A DNA stretch of 64,000 bases from Apiospora phragmitis. Its lineage: Eukaryota > Ascomycota > Sordariomycetes > Amphisphaeriales > Apiosporaceae. Below are positions 11,326-21,423 of this stretch, piece after piece. The notes below the pieces were generated by a model that was given only the letters and a program-made list of their open reading frames with translations, ran no database searches and was not told where the DNA came from. The translations under genes were made by a program, and so were the position numbers. The first letter of the stretch is position 1. The number at the start of each line of letters is the position of its first letter. The stretch is from NCBI GenBank assembly GCA_038363925.1, contig JAQQWL010000013.1, forward strand, positions 1,550,001 to 1,614,000, written 5' to 3'.

Positions 11326-13278
11326 TTATGATGGCCTCTCCCAGATCAGTACAATCACTGAGTTTAAGTCTGAGACGCCATCCTGGCGGTGCACCGTATC
11401 GCTAGGATCCAACCTATCATCGTCGTATTCAAGCGCCGCCCCTGTGCGTTTGACGTACGCCTGCCATACCTCCTTGACGGCCCCTGTTTCGTCCCTTACT
11501 ATCCTCGAGTCCAGATGTCGCCAAACTCGCTTGACGCCCGTCCATGAGACAGCTTTTTGGTATTTCCTCTCCTGCTTCTGGGCCGCGTCGCTTTCGATCG
11601 TGATGCGGCTTGCGAGTCTGACAGCTCCTCCTTCATTGTTGTTATGTTCCATGTTCTTGTTATCGTCGTATGTAATCTCATGGGGCTGTTGCGTGACGAA
11701 CACAGATGATGTCAACTTCTTCTGGTTGCTGACATGCGACAGCGGCACGACATCGACCCCGTCCGGGTACTCAGCGATGGAGTGGCCGTTCACAAGGACC
11801 CAGCCATCGCCGCGGAACAAGAAGCGTTGCAGGAACGACCCCTCGCCCGTGAGCGACGTGACCAGGTGTGCTCCCGACGGAGCGAACCGCTGGTGCCGCT
11901 GCCGGTAGTGGTGTAGCGTCAGGGGCCGCAGCCCGCTCTCGTAACCGCCGTCGTCGGCTTCGTCGTCGGGCGTGTAGAGGCTCTGCATGATGCGCAGGCG
12001 GCTGCTATGGTGCGCCGTGATGCACCGGTAGAGCCGCTCGTCCCATTGTCCCGTCGTCGTGGCGGCCTCCTCGGCGACGCCACTGCTGGGCTTTTGTTCT
12101 ATTTGCTGTGATTGGAGCGCACATGGCATCTTCGATATGGCATCGGCCATGGGCCGTGTCACGAACACGGCGCCGCCGCCGTACGTCATGGTCACGTTGC
12201 CCCCCTCCGTCGTCGTCCAGTCTGCTTTCTCACTGGGGAGGCCTACGTAGGCGTTTTCCGCCGGGTCGAGCCCCCCCAGTCTCGCGAGCAGCCTATGCAT
12301 GGAGGGGAAGAAGATATCGTCGTCTACTAGTCCCAAGTACTTCTTCTCCTTCTTCTTTTTCTTCTTATTGTGTTCCACTTCCTTCGATATGTCCTGAGCG
12401 TGCATGGCCAGATGCCCCACGAGCTCGAGATAGCTCCACGTGTCGTCGCCATCGGGACTGTTGCCGCCCACGATCCCGTTCCCATCTCCCGCCGAGGAAC
12501 GCACCTCGGCGTCGATGCCCAGCTCGCGCAGCTTCGAGCTCACGTGGCCCACTTCGGACGTGCTGGCGTGGTGCAGCACGAGTAGGAGCCCGGCGCCGTT
12601 GGACCTGCCCCGGCCGTCCGTTAGCCATCGCGCCCAGTCGTGCAGCAGCGAGGCGTTCGACGCTACGAGCCGCGAGTACGAAGTCGCGATGCCGAAGAGG
12701 AGCGCCGACGCGTCGACCTGGTCTGGGAGCTCGGGCGGCCCGGGCAGGGGCAGCTTGAGGACTGCCGAGTCTGTGTCTGCGACGACGTATAACAGTGGTT
12801 GCTGCTGCTGCGACCCTCTTTTGAGTTCGTTGCGGTTTCCCTCCTCTGCAGCAGCTGCTGCAGGCACCGTTATGGTGGCGAAGCCGTGCCGTGGCCCCAA
12901 CTTCTTGCGGACGACCGTCATGCTCTCCCGCTTTTGCCGCGTATTGAAACTGGGCTGGATCCGCCGCGCGTGGAACGTGATTTCTTGGGTCAGACCGTGC
13001 CGGCTGACCAGGTCCCGGAGATACCTTGCCATCTCTCCTTCGGGGGACGACGATGTCGTGGTGGTCGTCGCTCCTGCCACCACAGCCGCCGCCGCCGGCA
13101 TCACTTTGCCCTCGGTGTAGTCATATATGCTCCGCTGCGACGACCTCGCCAACCGCGCCCGCCTAGCCATGCGCAGGATAGAAAGCATTACGAAGAAAAC
13201 CAAGGCCGCGCCCGCAATCTGATGAAACCTGACCCGGTTCCGGCCCCGGCCGCGGGGGCCGATTGATAGGAACATCAT
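11326..13278 (-). CDS. GT31-like (Fringe/DUF604-type) type II membrane glycosyltransferase
   Basis: Single exon of about 650 residues. The first ATG is at 13278, with a second Met immediately after. A basic N-terminus (RGRGRNRVRF) precedes one membrane segment at about residues 22-37 and then an Arg-rich flank. This is a type II Golgi topology. The catalytic region has GLVDDDIFF (DDD at about 319-321, the metal-binding DxD), then YVGLPSEK, MTYGGGAVFVTRPMADAI and LHHYRQRHQRF. This order matches Fringe-like GT31 enzymes and fungal relatives of plant DUF604 proteins. Activity and acceptor are not known; transfer of a sugar to secreted or wall glycans is inference. A run of Lys (about 305-313) sits just before the DDD motif, encoded by a CTT/TTC-rich tract near 12340-12370. 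The C-terminus (about 11500-11720) looks poorly conserved. Confidence 0.75.
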   Translation of the reverse strand: MMFLSIGPRGRGRNRVRFHQIAGAALVFFVMLSILRMARRARLARSSQRSIYDYTEGKVMPAAAAVVAGATTTTTSSSPEGEMARYLRDLVSRHGLTQEITFHARRIQPSFNTRQKRESMTVVRKKLGPRHGFATITVPAAAAAEEGNRNELKRGSQQQQPLLYVVADTDSAVLKLPLPGPPELPDQVDASALLFGIATSYSRLVASNASLLHDWARWLTDGRGRSNGAGLLLVLHHASTSEVGHVSSKLRELGIDAEVRSSAGDGNGIVGGNSPDGDDTWSYLELVGHLAMHAQDISKEVEHNKKKKKKEKKYLGLVDDDIFFPSMHRLLARLGGLDPAENAYVGLPSEKADWTTTEGGNVTMTYGGGAVFVTRPMADAISKMPCALQSQQIEQKPSSGVAEEAATTTGQWDERLYRCITAHHSSRLRIMQSLYTPDDEADDGGYESGLRPLTLHHYRQRHQRFAPSGAHLVTSLTGEGSFLQRFLFRGDGWVLVNGHSIAEYPDGVDVVPLSHVSNQKKLTSSVFVTQQPHEITYDDNKNMEHNNNEGGAVRLASRITIESDAAQKQERKYQKAVSWTGVKRVWRHLDSRIVRDETGAVKEVWQAYVKRTGAALEYDDDRLDPSDTVHRQDGVSDLNSVIVLIWERPS

Positions 13279-14431
13279 GAGAAGCCTTTTCAAGAAGGAG
13301 TTATATATCTATATTCATGTATCTCTTTCTCGCTCTTCTCTCTCGTATGTATAGAAATAAGACGAACTAGAATCCCGTTTGTGAGGACGGGCAAAAGGGG
13401 GCACTCAAAGAACAACACTAAAACGAGGGTGTTTCCTGTAAAGTGCGCAGCAAACGTGTACAACTCAGGAACCCAATCGATCGACCGACAGGAGTGTCGA
13501 TCATGAATCAGATTATGTATGCACGCGGATGGTGGTCGCATCAAACCGGGCCTGAGGATGACTTCATGCAGAGCCTTGAGTAATAACGAAGACGCCCATC
13601 TATATGATCAAGCGCAGAGCCGCAGTATAGATAAAGATGTTGTGTGGTAATGTAGTAGTTGAGCAAGAGTTGGTAGCGAAAAGGGCGGCACGGGTTGGGA
13701 TCAATCAATCTATAACATTGCCAACCTGGCCTCGAGCAGTACAGTAGTTTGGCACCAAAGGAACGGCTTCCATGGACGGATGGATGGCTGGGGGCTTGTT
13801 GTTGGGCCAGGTATTCAACCGCTGCGCGATGGGACACACCATCTCCCATTTCAAGCATTAGATAGTCGGTGCAGGGAGAGACTGGAGACTCTCATTGGCC
13901 ATCGGACATGGCATTCCGGCAAAAGGATCCGGGCCTGGCTGCATCGGGGGAGCTTAGCAAGCAGATTGCCTTTGTTGGTGAGCAACCCCTGTTGGACCCC
14001 CCTGGATATCTCCCTCACGCTTGAGTCAATTTACTGGGGTTTGTTTCCAACCCCGGACCCCGCACTTCGTACATCGAGATGGATTCATTACCTGGCAAAC
14101 CTGGTAATGTTGAAATATGTTATACGTGGAGTGTGTGCTCCTTTCGAATTCATCTATGTAACTAATCATATATATGCCATGAGCCCATTATAAAATATAT
14201 CGTCGTCAGTTTGTAGTCAACAGCGTTCCTATTCATATAAACATTACTCTTCCCGAACAGCCGTACCTATATCTCGTTCGTTCTTCGTTCTTCATTCTTC
14301 AGATTAATTCATACCAACGAGACTTTTGCTATACAATGCCTCATCTCGTTGAAAGCCGGAACCCATGCCGTAAGAGCGTCACATAACCGCCTTGCACGCC
14401 AGCGCCGCCTCCGTATACGTTCGGATGGTGG
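13279..14431. other. Intergenic, no gene recognised
   Basis: About 1.15 kb upstream of the glycosyltransferase gene and downstream of the SLATT gene. A 137-codon open frame on the + strand (13780-14193) has no recognisable motif or splice support, so I do not call it a gene. Confidence 0.45.
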
Positions 14432-15320
14432 CTACTTCTTGAGGCCCAGTTTCGACTTTTGCTGCAAACCACGGAGAGCTGGGGGGATCGTGACGGACGT
14501 GGGCGTGTACGAAGCCGGGATGTTGTTTTGGACCTAGAGACAACTCAAGTAAGCCTCACCTTCCGGCGGCGGGCTGGAACGGAAAGATAGCTCACCGTCT
14601 GCCTGGCGGCCCGGAACTGGTCGAAGCAGCCGGCCATGACCTCCATGATGTTTTGGTCGGCAGCCGCGAGTCTCGTGTCCATGATCTCCTTAATATGCAT
14701 TTCGGTTTGATAGAACTCGTTCCGGTCCGAACGGTACCGGTCAGGCAGCCCGCTGTTGTGCATGAGGGCCAGGATGCCGGCGATGCACGTGCAGATGGCG
14801 GCTATGATGGTGATGGGCTTCCCATCCTGCTTCGAGAGGGATCCGAGGGCTGTCAAGGAGGCGCTCAAGCCGAGCTGGAGGACCATGAGACACCATCTGC
14901 GGAGATCCGTTTGTTAGGCTTGCTTTGAAAACGGGCAAGTATAGGCCAGTACGCTCTCTGTGTGCGTGTCTAGACTCACCGGATGGTGCTGAGTATATGG
15001 AACCAGTAGGTGAACTTGGCCTTCTCCCACATAACGTCGCGGTACAGTCCGTCTGGCAAACCCTTGGCGGGCCAGTACCAGCATTTCGGGCGGACCAACG
15101 TCTCGCTCTCTTCGTCTTTGAAGCATCCTACTCCTCGGCAGAACTGGAGCCATTCCTCGTGGCTTAGAAGGCGCAGCTCGTCGTGAGCTGTGAAGACCGG
15201 CGACGGTGCGCGACTGTCCTTGGGGTCGTTCGGGGGCGGTGTGTCGGGCTTCTGGTCGTCCATTTTGAGGCCTGATGATATAGGTGGCTGTCTAGACGAT
15301 GGGTAAGTGGCCGTGGACAT
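14432..15320 (-). CDS. Fungal SLATT-domain two-transmembrane protein
   Basis: Three exons: 15320-14980, 14896-14596 and 14533-14432. Introns have GTGAGT/GTGAGC donors and CAG/TAG acceptors. The product is about 247 residues. The N-terminus is Pro/Ser/Asp-rich and cytosolic-looking. A conserved block (LLSHEEWLQFCRGVGC, then PKCWYWPAKGLPDGLYRDV) leads into two membrane helices, LQLGLSASLTALGSL and ITIIAAICTCIAGILAL. These are followed by the signature HNSGLPDRYRSDRNEF and a helical EIMDTRLAAADQNIMEVMAGCFDQF segment. This is the fungal SLATT (SMODS/SLOG-associating two-TM effector) pattern. In bacteria SLATT proteins are predicted membrane effectors of nucleotide-signalling defence systems; the fungal role is not established. 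No SMODS, SLOG or NLR partner gene is adjacent. The first ATG in frame is 15320, with A at -3. Confidence 0.82.
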
Positions 15321-16227
15321 GTTTGCGAGGAAGTGAATGCGAGGCAAGGCGGTCTGGTCTGCCTTAAGTATTAATCTGTCGAACTTTGGTTCGGCTCCGG
15401 TGGATGTTCATCAACCCCACTGTGCTGGTGGTTCTGTGCGCGGCCTCGAGTGAGCACCTACTCTGAGATGTATGAAGAAGTCAGGTCAGCTGCTTGACCG
15501 ATGTTTGCTGGTTGCACAAGCGAGGCTCGACGTTGGATGCTCCAAATAACCGCGAGGCCGCAAGCGGACTTTCAGCCGGAATGACCTCGAGCATCTGTAG
15601 CCCCATTCGGCTGCTGTTGCCTACTGACAGCCAAGTTGACGTGTTTCTGGAACATGTCTTCGAAGGCACTTTCTAAACACTTGTTGTTCAACTGTCTTGG
15701 TTAGGCAGGCCTACCTTCCTCATATAGCTGAGGGCGATTGTAAGTCCGCTTGGTATACTCGCGTACCTGCAGGTATATGTAAGTAGTTCTGAAAAGGAGG
15801 CGCATGTCAGAACATCCCACATGAGCCGGCTCCCTGTAAGCACAGCCGTCCATAATTGTATTTGAGGATCTTTCGTGATGCATTTGCACATCAAATGGCT
15901 ACAGCTTGGCGACGCAAAAGAAACACCACATGGTGACAGCTCAAACTGTAAATTCGTAGAACATCGCCTTTTCCCGTTTGGCTATAACGGGTGAACTGTG
16001 TAGCCCATGGCCAATCGTATAACACCAAAGTCCCTTCAGCTGACGTGGGACCTGTTCCACAGTGCCACAGTGGGGGATCCCTTGGCTGAGCTAAGACGAC
16101 GTTTAGGTGGGATGGACGGGGTCGATAAGCCAATCCAGCTCGTGACCGCCCGGCAAAATTTATTCGAGCTGGAAATTTACAGTGTCTGTACTACAGCAAA
16201 CCCATGAAGCTTGAGTCGCAATTTGGG
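15321..16227. promoter_or_regulatory. Bidirectional upstream region SLATT gene/TRM1
   Basis: About 900 bases between two divergent genes. Two CCAAT boxes stand at 16011-16015 and 16130-16134, both within about 220 bases of the TRM1 start, where the CCAAT-binding complex would be expected to act. I see no supported coding frame. Confidence 0.5.
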
Positions 16228-18358
16228 ATGCTGTCGGCCACTTCGTATGCTGCACGACTAATCGCTCGAAGGCGTGTGAGCCCATCAATTAGTCATCAGA
16301 AGTGCTTCCTTCAATTCGTACGCAACATGGCCTCCAAGAAGCCCAAAGCTGCATCGGCAGCCATCGACAAGACTCGAGTCGTCCACGACGGACAAGAATA
16401 CACCGAGGTCAAGGAAGGCTTGGGTCGCATCTTGATTCCCGTCTCCGCCAACGCCGCGACGACCGAGGAAGATGTCCAGGCAGAGGAGGACAGGCAAAAG
16501 GTCTTTTACAACCCTATACAGCAGTTCAACCGCGACTTGACCGTGCTTGCCATCAAAGCCTACGGCGAGGAGATTGCCGCCCAGAGGCGTAAAGCTGCCG
16601 AGAACAAGCTCAACAAGAAGAAGCGGAAGCGAGCCGACAATGAAGAAACCCGCCCCCCCGAAACAAGAAAAGCCGGCGCAAGATGTTCCCATGGATGGGT
16701 CGGCTGCTACTGAGGCGGCTGAGGTTGCTGCGGGCGTTGCCCAAGGAGACCCCATGGATACATCTGAACCCCAGAACGACTCTGTAACGGCAACCGATAA
16801 AGCTGCAGCGGAAGAGGTCAACACGGCGAAAGAAACAGGAGTTGATACTACGGGCGAAGCTGCAGGCGCTGCGAATGGGGACCCAAAGGCTGGCGGAAAG
16901 GCCCGGCAGAGGAAACCAGATCCTCCCAAATTTACTATCCTAGATGCTCTGTCTGCCACAGGCCTTCGGGCACTACGCTACGTCCAGGAATTACCGTTCG
17001 TGACCTCCGTCACCGCGAACGATCTTACAGCTTCGGCAGTCGAAGCCATTCGTCGCAATGCGGAGCACAACGGCATAGCAGACAAGGTCAATGCGACGCA
17101 AAGCGACGCGCGAGCCCATATGTACTCGTTGATTGCCCAAGAAGTCACCCAGGAGCATGCCCGGAATCCACACCTTGCCCGTCGTGGAGCCCCTGCGCCG
17201 AGCAAGAAGTACGACGTGATTGATCTAGATCCATACGGTACGGCGGCCACCTTTTTCGATGCGGCCGTACATGCTGTACGTGACGACGGGGGCTTGTTGT
17301 GTGTGACGTGTACAGACTCTGGAGTATGGGCTTCGCATGGTTATTCCGAAAAGGCCTTTGCACTTTATGGCGGCATCCCGGTTAAGGGGTTCCATTCGCA
17401 CGAAGCTGGCTTGCGTCTTATACTCAATGGACTTGCTCAGACGGCGGCAAAGCAGGGGCTGGCGATCGAGCCGCTTCTTAGTCTTTCCATCGACTACTAC
17501 CTTCGTATCTTCGTCCGGATCAAGAAATCGCCTGCCAGCGTCAAGTTCCTGGCTGGAAAAACCATGATCGTCTACAGCTGCGACCAGGGATGTGGGTCTT
17601 GGGAAACACAAATGCTTTTGCGCAACAAGAAGGTTTCCAACAACAAGGGTAACAATTTCTTCTACAAACATGGCCTATCTATGGGACCAACAGCGGATTC
17701 GCATTGTGCTCACTGTGGCTCGAAGACGCACCTATCTGGACCTATGTATGGCGGCCCTCTGCATAACCGCGAATTCATTCAACGGATCTTGGACGACCTG
17801 CCGAATGTGGACAAGACGGTATATGGGACGACTGCAAGAATCGAGGGAATGCTACAGACAGCATTCGAGGAGTTTCTTCCGCCTCCCCCAGATCCGCATG
17901 GCCCAATTAAAGATGACGAGCTCGCGGCAATCGAGCCATACCCCTTCTACTTCCACCCAACCACCCTGGCTGGAACGGTCCACAGTATTTGTCCCGATGA
18001 GGAGAGCTTCCGCGGCGCCCTGCGCGGCTTGGGCTACGAAGTGACGCGAAGCCACTGCAAGCCCGGAAGTATAAAGACTAATGCGCCTTGGGCGGTGATT
18101 TGGCACATCATGAGAGAATGGGTTCGCCAAAAGGCACCAGTGAAGGTCGAGAATATCAAGGAAGGCAGTGCCGCCTACAAGATCCTCCGACTCGGCAAAG
18201 ATGATTCCGAGAAGACGGATGAAGCTTCGGCTGAGATTGACAAACTCGAGGTGGTCTTCGACAAGGCTGCAGGACAGGACAAAACGAAGAAGAACCTTGT
18301 ACGATACCAAGTCAACCCCAAGGAGAACTGGGGGCCATTGAGCCGGGCGAGAGGGTAG
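16228..18358 (+). CDS. TRM1: TRM1 tRNA (guanine26-N2)-dimethyltransferase (one-base frameshift)
   Basis: Trm1 uses S-adenosylmethionine to make N2,N2-dimethylguanosine-26 in nuclear/cytosolic and mitochondrial tRNAs. Visible motifs: FYNPIQQFNRDLTVLAIKAY near the N-terminus, LDALSATGLRALRY (SAM-binding), YDVIDLDPYGTAATFFDAA (catalytic DPYG), CTDSGVWA and HSHEAGLRLILN. Two in-frame starts are plausible. ATG 16228 adds 33 Arg/Ser-rich, acid-free residues that look like a mitochondrial presequence; ATG 16327 (MASKKPK) gives the short form. The frame breaks at the C7 run 16653-16659, where one extra C shifts it inside a low-complexity Lys/Glu/Pro insert. Ignoring one C gives 709 residues (long form) or 676 (short). 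The acidic/Ala-rich insert (about 16640-16920) splits the N-terminal motif from the SAM domain. No introns are seen. Confidence 0.92.
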
Positions 18359-18938
18359 ACGGTCACATCGATAGTCAGCCTCAAAATATAACAAATTTGA
18401 TACCCACTGGCTATAACGACAGCGGCGCGACGTTCAGGATATCTATCGCCCATACTCACCGGGGTCATATTTACGTGACCTCGAATGCCGCTTTTTGACC
18501 GGATATGTGATGGCTACCAGTAGTCGGCCAAGGGATACTGGCGTAAAAGCATCCCGGAGCGTTGTTCGCGGGGCAAAACAATACAGTGGCTGGCTTAGGG
18601 CGTTACGAACGCTGCATGCTTACTGCTGCTATCTTGGCGAATGAGGTTCGATAACCGATTTCTACTTAGTATCATTGGGTTTCTCCCACCGCACCGTTAG
18701 CTGTGGCTAGTGGGTCACTTGCAAATCCCTTTTAATCCTAGAGGCTTACTTACTCCTTTAAGTACTCGCTCCCCCCAGGTATGTGACTCCAATTCCATAG
18801 CGTATTGCGTGCTCGCCAGTCATCCTGGCTCCCCGAATTAAACGCATATATTACCACCAAGAACCGACCGAACTTGGCTTTGTTCCTTGTTGACCGATTG
18901 GCATCAAGTGTTCCAGGCCAAAATATATCACAATAAGA
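18359..18938. other. Intergenic between TRM1 and lipid kinase gene
   Basis: 580 bases, no coding frame supported. Holds the TRM1 3' flank and the promoter of the next gene. An inverted CCAAT (ATTGG) lies about 40 bases before the start at 18939. Confidence 0.4.
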
Positions 18939-20555
18939 ATGGGGAGAACAAGTCATGTAGCTCTTTCTGGGCATGGATCCAATAAAGCAGCTGATGACAG
19001 CAACAGCTCGTTCAGCCCCGTCAGCCTGGGTGAATCTTCCATAATTTGCATAAAACCACGGGGCGTCTTGTACGATATTTTAAGTCTGAAAGAAGAGACT
19101 TCAAGTGATGACTCGGTATCCTTTCGTTTGTCCCACCAGTCAGCGACCGATGTGCCCAAGTCGCTACTTGATAAGTTCCTGGTGGAGGAAGCGCCGGAGC
19201 ACCTCCGCGCCGCGGACAACCGAAAGGTGCATTTGGTCGTCTCCACAAGCTCTGGCATGGGGCTCGCGCTCGACTTTTATAATTCGGTCTTGCAGCCACT
19301 GCTGGGGGGCTTCGGGCTTTCAGCCGCTGTGCCGGGGGATGACGGTGACGGCAAGTCCTCCTCTCTCAACCTGGTAACCACACGAGATGCGCAGAGCATC
19401 CGGGAGTTTGCGGCAAGCCTGCCGTTGGGCGTGGAGCACACCGTGGTCCTGATGAGCGGCGACGGGGGCATTATGGAGTCGCTGAACGGCAAGGCGACGG
19501 TCGATGATGACGACGAGGATGGACCGGCGATGGTGAGGCTTCGGCCGTTGCCGCTCATCGCCATGCTGCCGCTGGGCACCGGCAACGCCCTGTTCAACTC
19601 CCTGCACAAGGGCGTGTACGCGGCCTGCGAGGCAGAGTCGGCGGCGCCCAGCCCGCTCGCCCTCGGGCTGCGTACGCTGTTGCGGGGCCGGAGAGCCCCG
19701 CTGCCTTCTTTCCGGGTCGACTTCTCTCCGGGGTCCTGGCAGATAAGCTATAGGGGCGCTGTTGCTACTGTACCAGGGGCAGCGGTGGAAGAGCAGCTCA
19801 GCCCCGTGACCCACCTGTACGGCGCCATCGTGGCGTCCTACGGGTTCCACGCCCAGCTGGTCTGGGAGAGCGACACGCCCGCGTACCGAAAGCACGGCGC
19901 CAAGCGGTTCGGCATGGTGGCGGCGGAGCTGCTCAAGGAGAGCCATGCGTACCATGCGCGCGTAGAACGTAAACTTCTTCTTCCGCCTTCTTCTGAGGCG
20001 GGACAACAGCCCCAGCCGATCGGCCGGCAGGACCGGCACGCCTACGTGCTGGCCACGCTCGTATCCAACCTCGAGCGGACCTTCACCATCTCGCCCGCGA
20101 GCCGGCCGCTCGACGGGGCTCTCCGCCTCGTGCACTTTGGCCCCGTCGGCGGCGAGCGGACCATGGAGATCATGACGCAGGCGTACAACGATGGGCAGCA
20201 TGTAGGCATGAATTGGAAGAGGGCCACGACGGCGGCCGCCGACGAGAACGGCGGCGAGGACAAGGGGAAGGAGGAGGAGGAGGAGGAGGAAGAAGAAGAG
20301 GGCGTGGCGTACGAGCAGGTCGGCGAGGTCAGGGTCGTGACGCACGAGGCGGACGCCCGGTGGAGGAAGGTGTGCGTCGACGGGACCATCGTGGAGCTGC
20401 CGCTCGAAGGGTCCATGACGGTGCGGACGGAGTCGGCGCCGCACCTGGAGATACTCGTAGACCCATCCGTTTCTACTGCTGCTACTACAGGCTTTTTGAA
20501 CCAGGTTCAGGGGCGGAGACCGGTCGCAGGGATCTCTTCTACATTCTTGGCTTGA
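18939..20555 (+). CDS. Diacylglycerol/sphingoid-base kinase-like protein (DAGK catalytic fold)
   Basis: Intron-free, 538 residues. The catalytic domain begins at about residue 96 (KVHLVVSTSSGMG). It contains the nucleotide-binding MSGDGGIMESLNG (GDGG at about 174-177) and LPLGTGNAL (about 210-218). These are the two hallmark motifs of DAGK_cat lipid kinases, including sphingosine kinases. The C-terminal half holds the second lobe (LYGAIVASYGFHAQLVWES, RVVTHEADARWRKVCVDG). The usual first motif reads VSTSSG instead of a canonical NPxxG, so the N-terminal site is divergent. An acidic Glu run (about 20272-20300) interrupts the C-terminal lobe. The substrate cannot be read from sequence; sphingoid base is the best guess. 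The C-terminal tail is low complexity. The frame is intact. Confidence 0.8.
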   Translation: MGRTSHVALSGHGSNKAADDSNSSFSPVSLGESSIICIKPRGVLYDILSLKEETSSDDSVSFRLSHQSATDVPKSLLDKFLVEEAPEHLRAADNRKVHLVVSTSSGMGLALDFYNSVLQPLLGGFGLSAAVPGDDGDGKSSSLNLVTTRDAQSIREFAASLPLGVEHTVVLMSGDGGIMESLNGKATVDDDDEDGPAMVRLRPLPLIAMLPLGTGNALFNSLHKGVYAACEAESAAPSPLALGLRTLLRGRRAPLPSFRVDFSPGSWQISYRGAVATVPGAAVEEQLSPVTHLYGAIVASYGFHAQLVWESDTPAYRKHGAKRFGMVAAELLKESHAYHARVERKLLLPPSSEAGQQPQPIGRQDRHAYVLATLVSNLERTFTISPASRPLDGALRLVHFGPVGGERTMEIMTQAYNDGQHVGMNWKRATTAAADENGGEDKGKEEEEEEEEEEGVAYEQVGEVRVVTHEADARWRKVCVDGTIVELPLEGSMTVRTESAPHLEILVDPSVSTAATTGFLNQVQGRRPVAGISSTFLA

Positions 20556-21423
20556 ATTTTGGATACATACTTGCGTATCGATCGTACTTACCGGGCAGAG
20601 GTTGGAGCCCCAATGTCCATCCCATTATCGCATACTCCTCGCATTTAACATTTAGAGCTTCGAAATCATAAACAAACAACGTTTGACGTAAATATTAACT
20701 TCTTCGCAAAGAATGCATAACGCCCAGTTTCTGTGTTCTGGTTCCCGAAAGGAGTGGGAACTTTACGGACATAATTGAACCCCCTTCCCCGCCTCCATTG
20801 ATCTCGGCGATCGGCTTCAAGTTTCACTGCAGCGATCAAACGTCAATCATCTGTTCTTATGTACCACGAAAAGAAATATGCCGAGAAATTCTGACAGCCA
20901 ACGACATCTCCTTCTTCTGCAACGAGGGTTAGTTTTGTTTATGTTGCGAAGTCCAGACCAAGCTGAGAATACATTCATTCATCATTGGCCTATTGAGTAT
21001 ATTCAGGATCACGGAAATCGAAGCTGTGACACCAAGACAATAGCAGTGGTCGTATTCTTTTCAATTGTCATGAGAGAAATAGAATAAGATATTAGACATA
21101 AGAAACCGCTGTGGTATATTTCATCCACAGAATCAAAACAACCAGGTACTCAGATCACACTCAAAGGTATGCCAACCCCTTAACCCACTCGTGCCCTCCA
21201 TTACCCCAATTATACCCCTTTTGTCCAATGCTGCGCATCAACTCCTCTGCACCGGACAGTCCATGCCTATCATGGGTTTCAACAGAGAAAGATAAGAATG
21301 TTGCGAACATGCCCGTGCCAAGTCCCCTCTCATACTTCCATGATCTATTTTCGGAGCAACGCCGCCTATAATGAGACATAGAGAGAGGAACCCTTTTGTA
21401 ACCCATATGGGGCGATTACTGGC
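20556..21423. other. Intergenic, no gene seen
   Basis: About 870 bases of AT-rich DNA between convergent genes. Short open frames only, none supported. Confidence 0.45.

Noticed and set aside
12108..12758. 216-codon + strand frame
   Set aside because: Antisense to the glycosyltransferase, with extreme Arg/Pro content.
15321..15347. N-terminal extension of the SLATT protein
   Set aside because: The extended frame has no ATG (it would start with TTG); 15320 is the first ATG.
19320..20444. 374-codon open frame on the minus strand
   Set aside because: It lies entirely antisense to the lipid kinase. Its Arg/Leu-rich content is what GC-rich antisense DNA produces; no motif.
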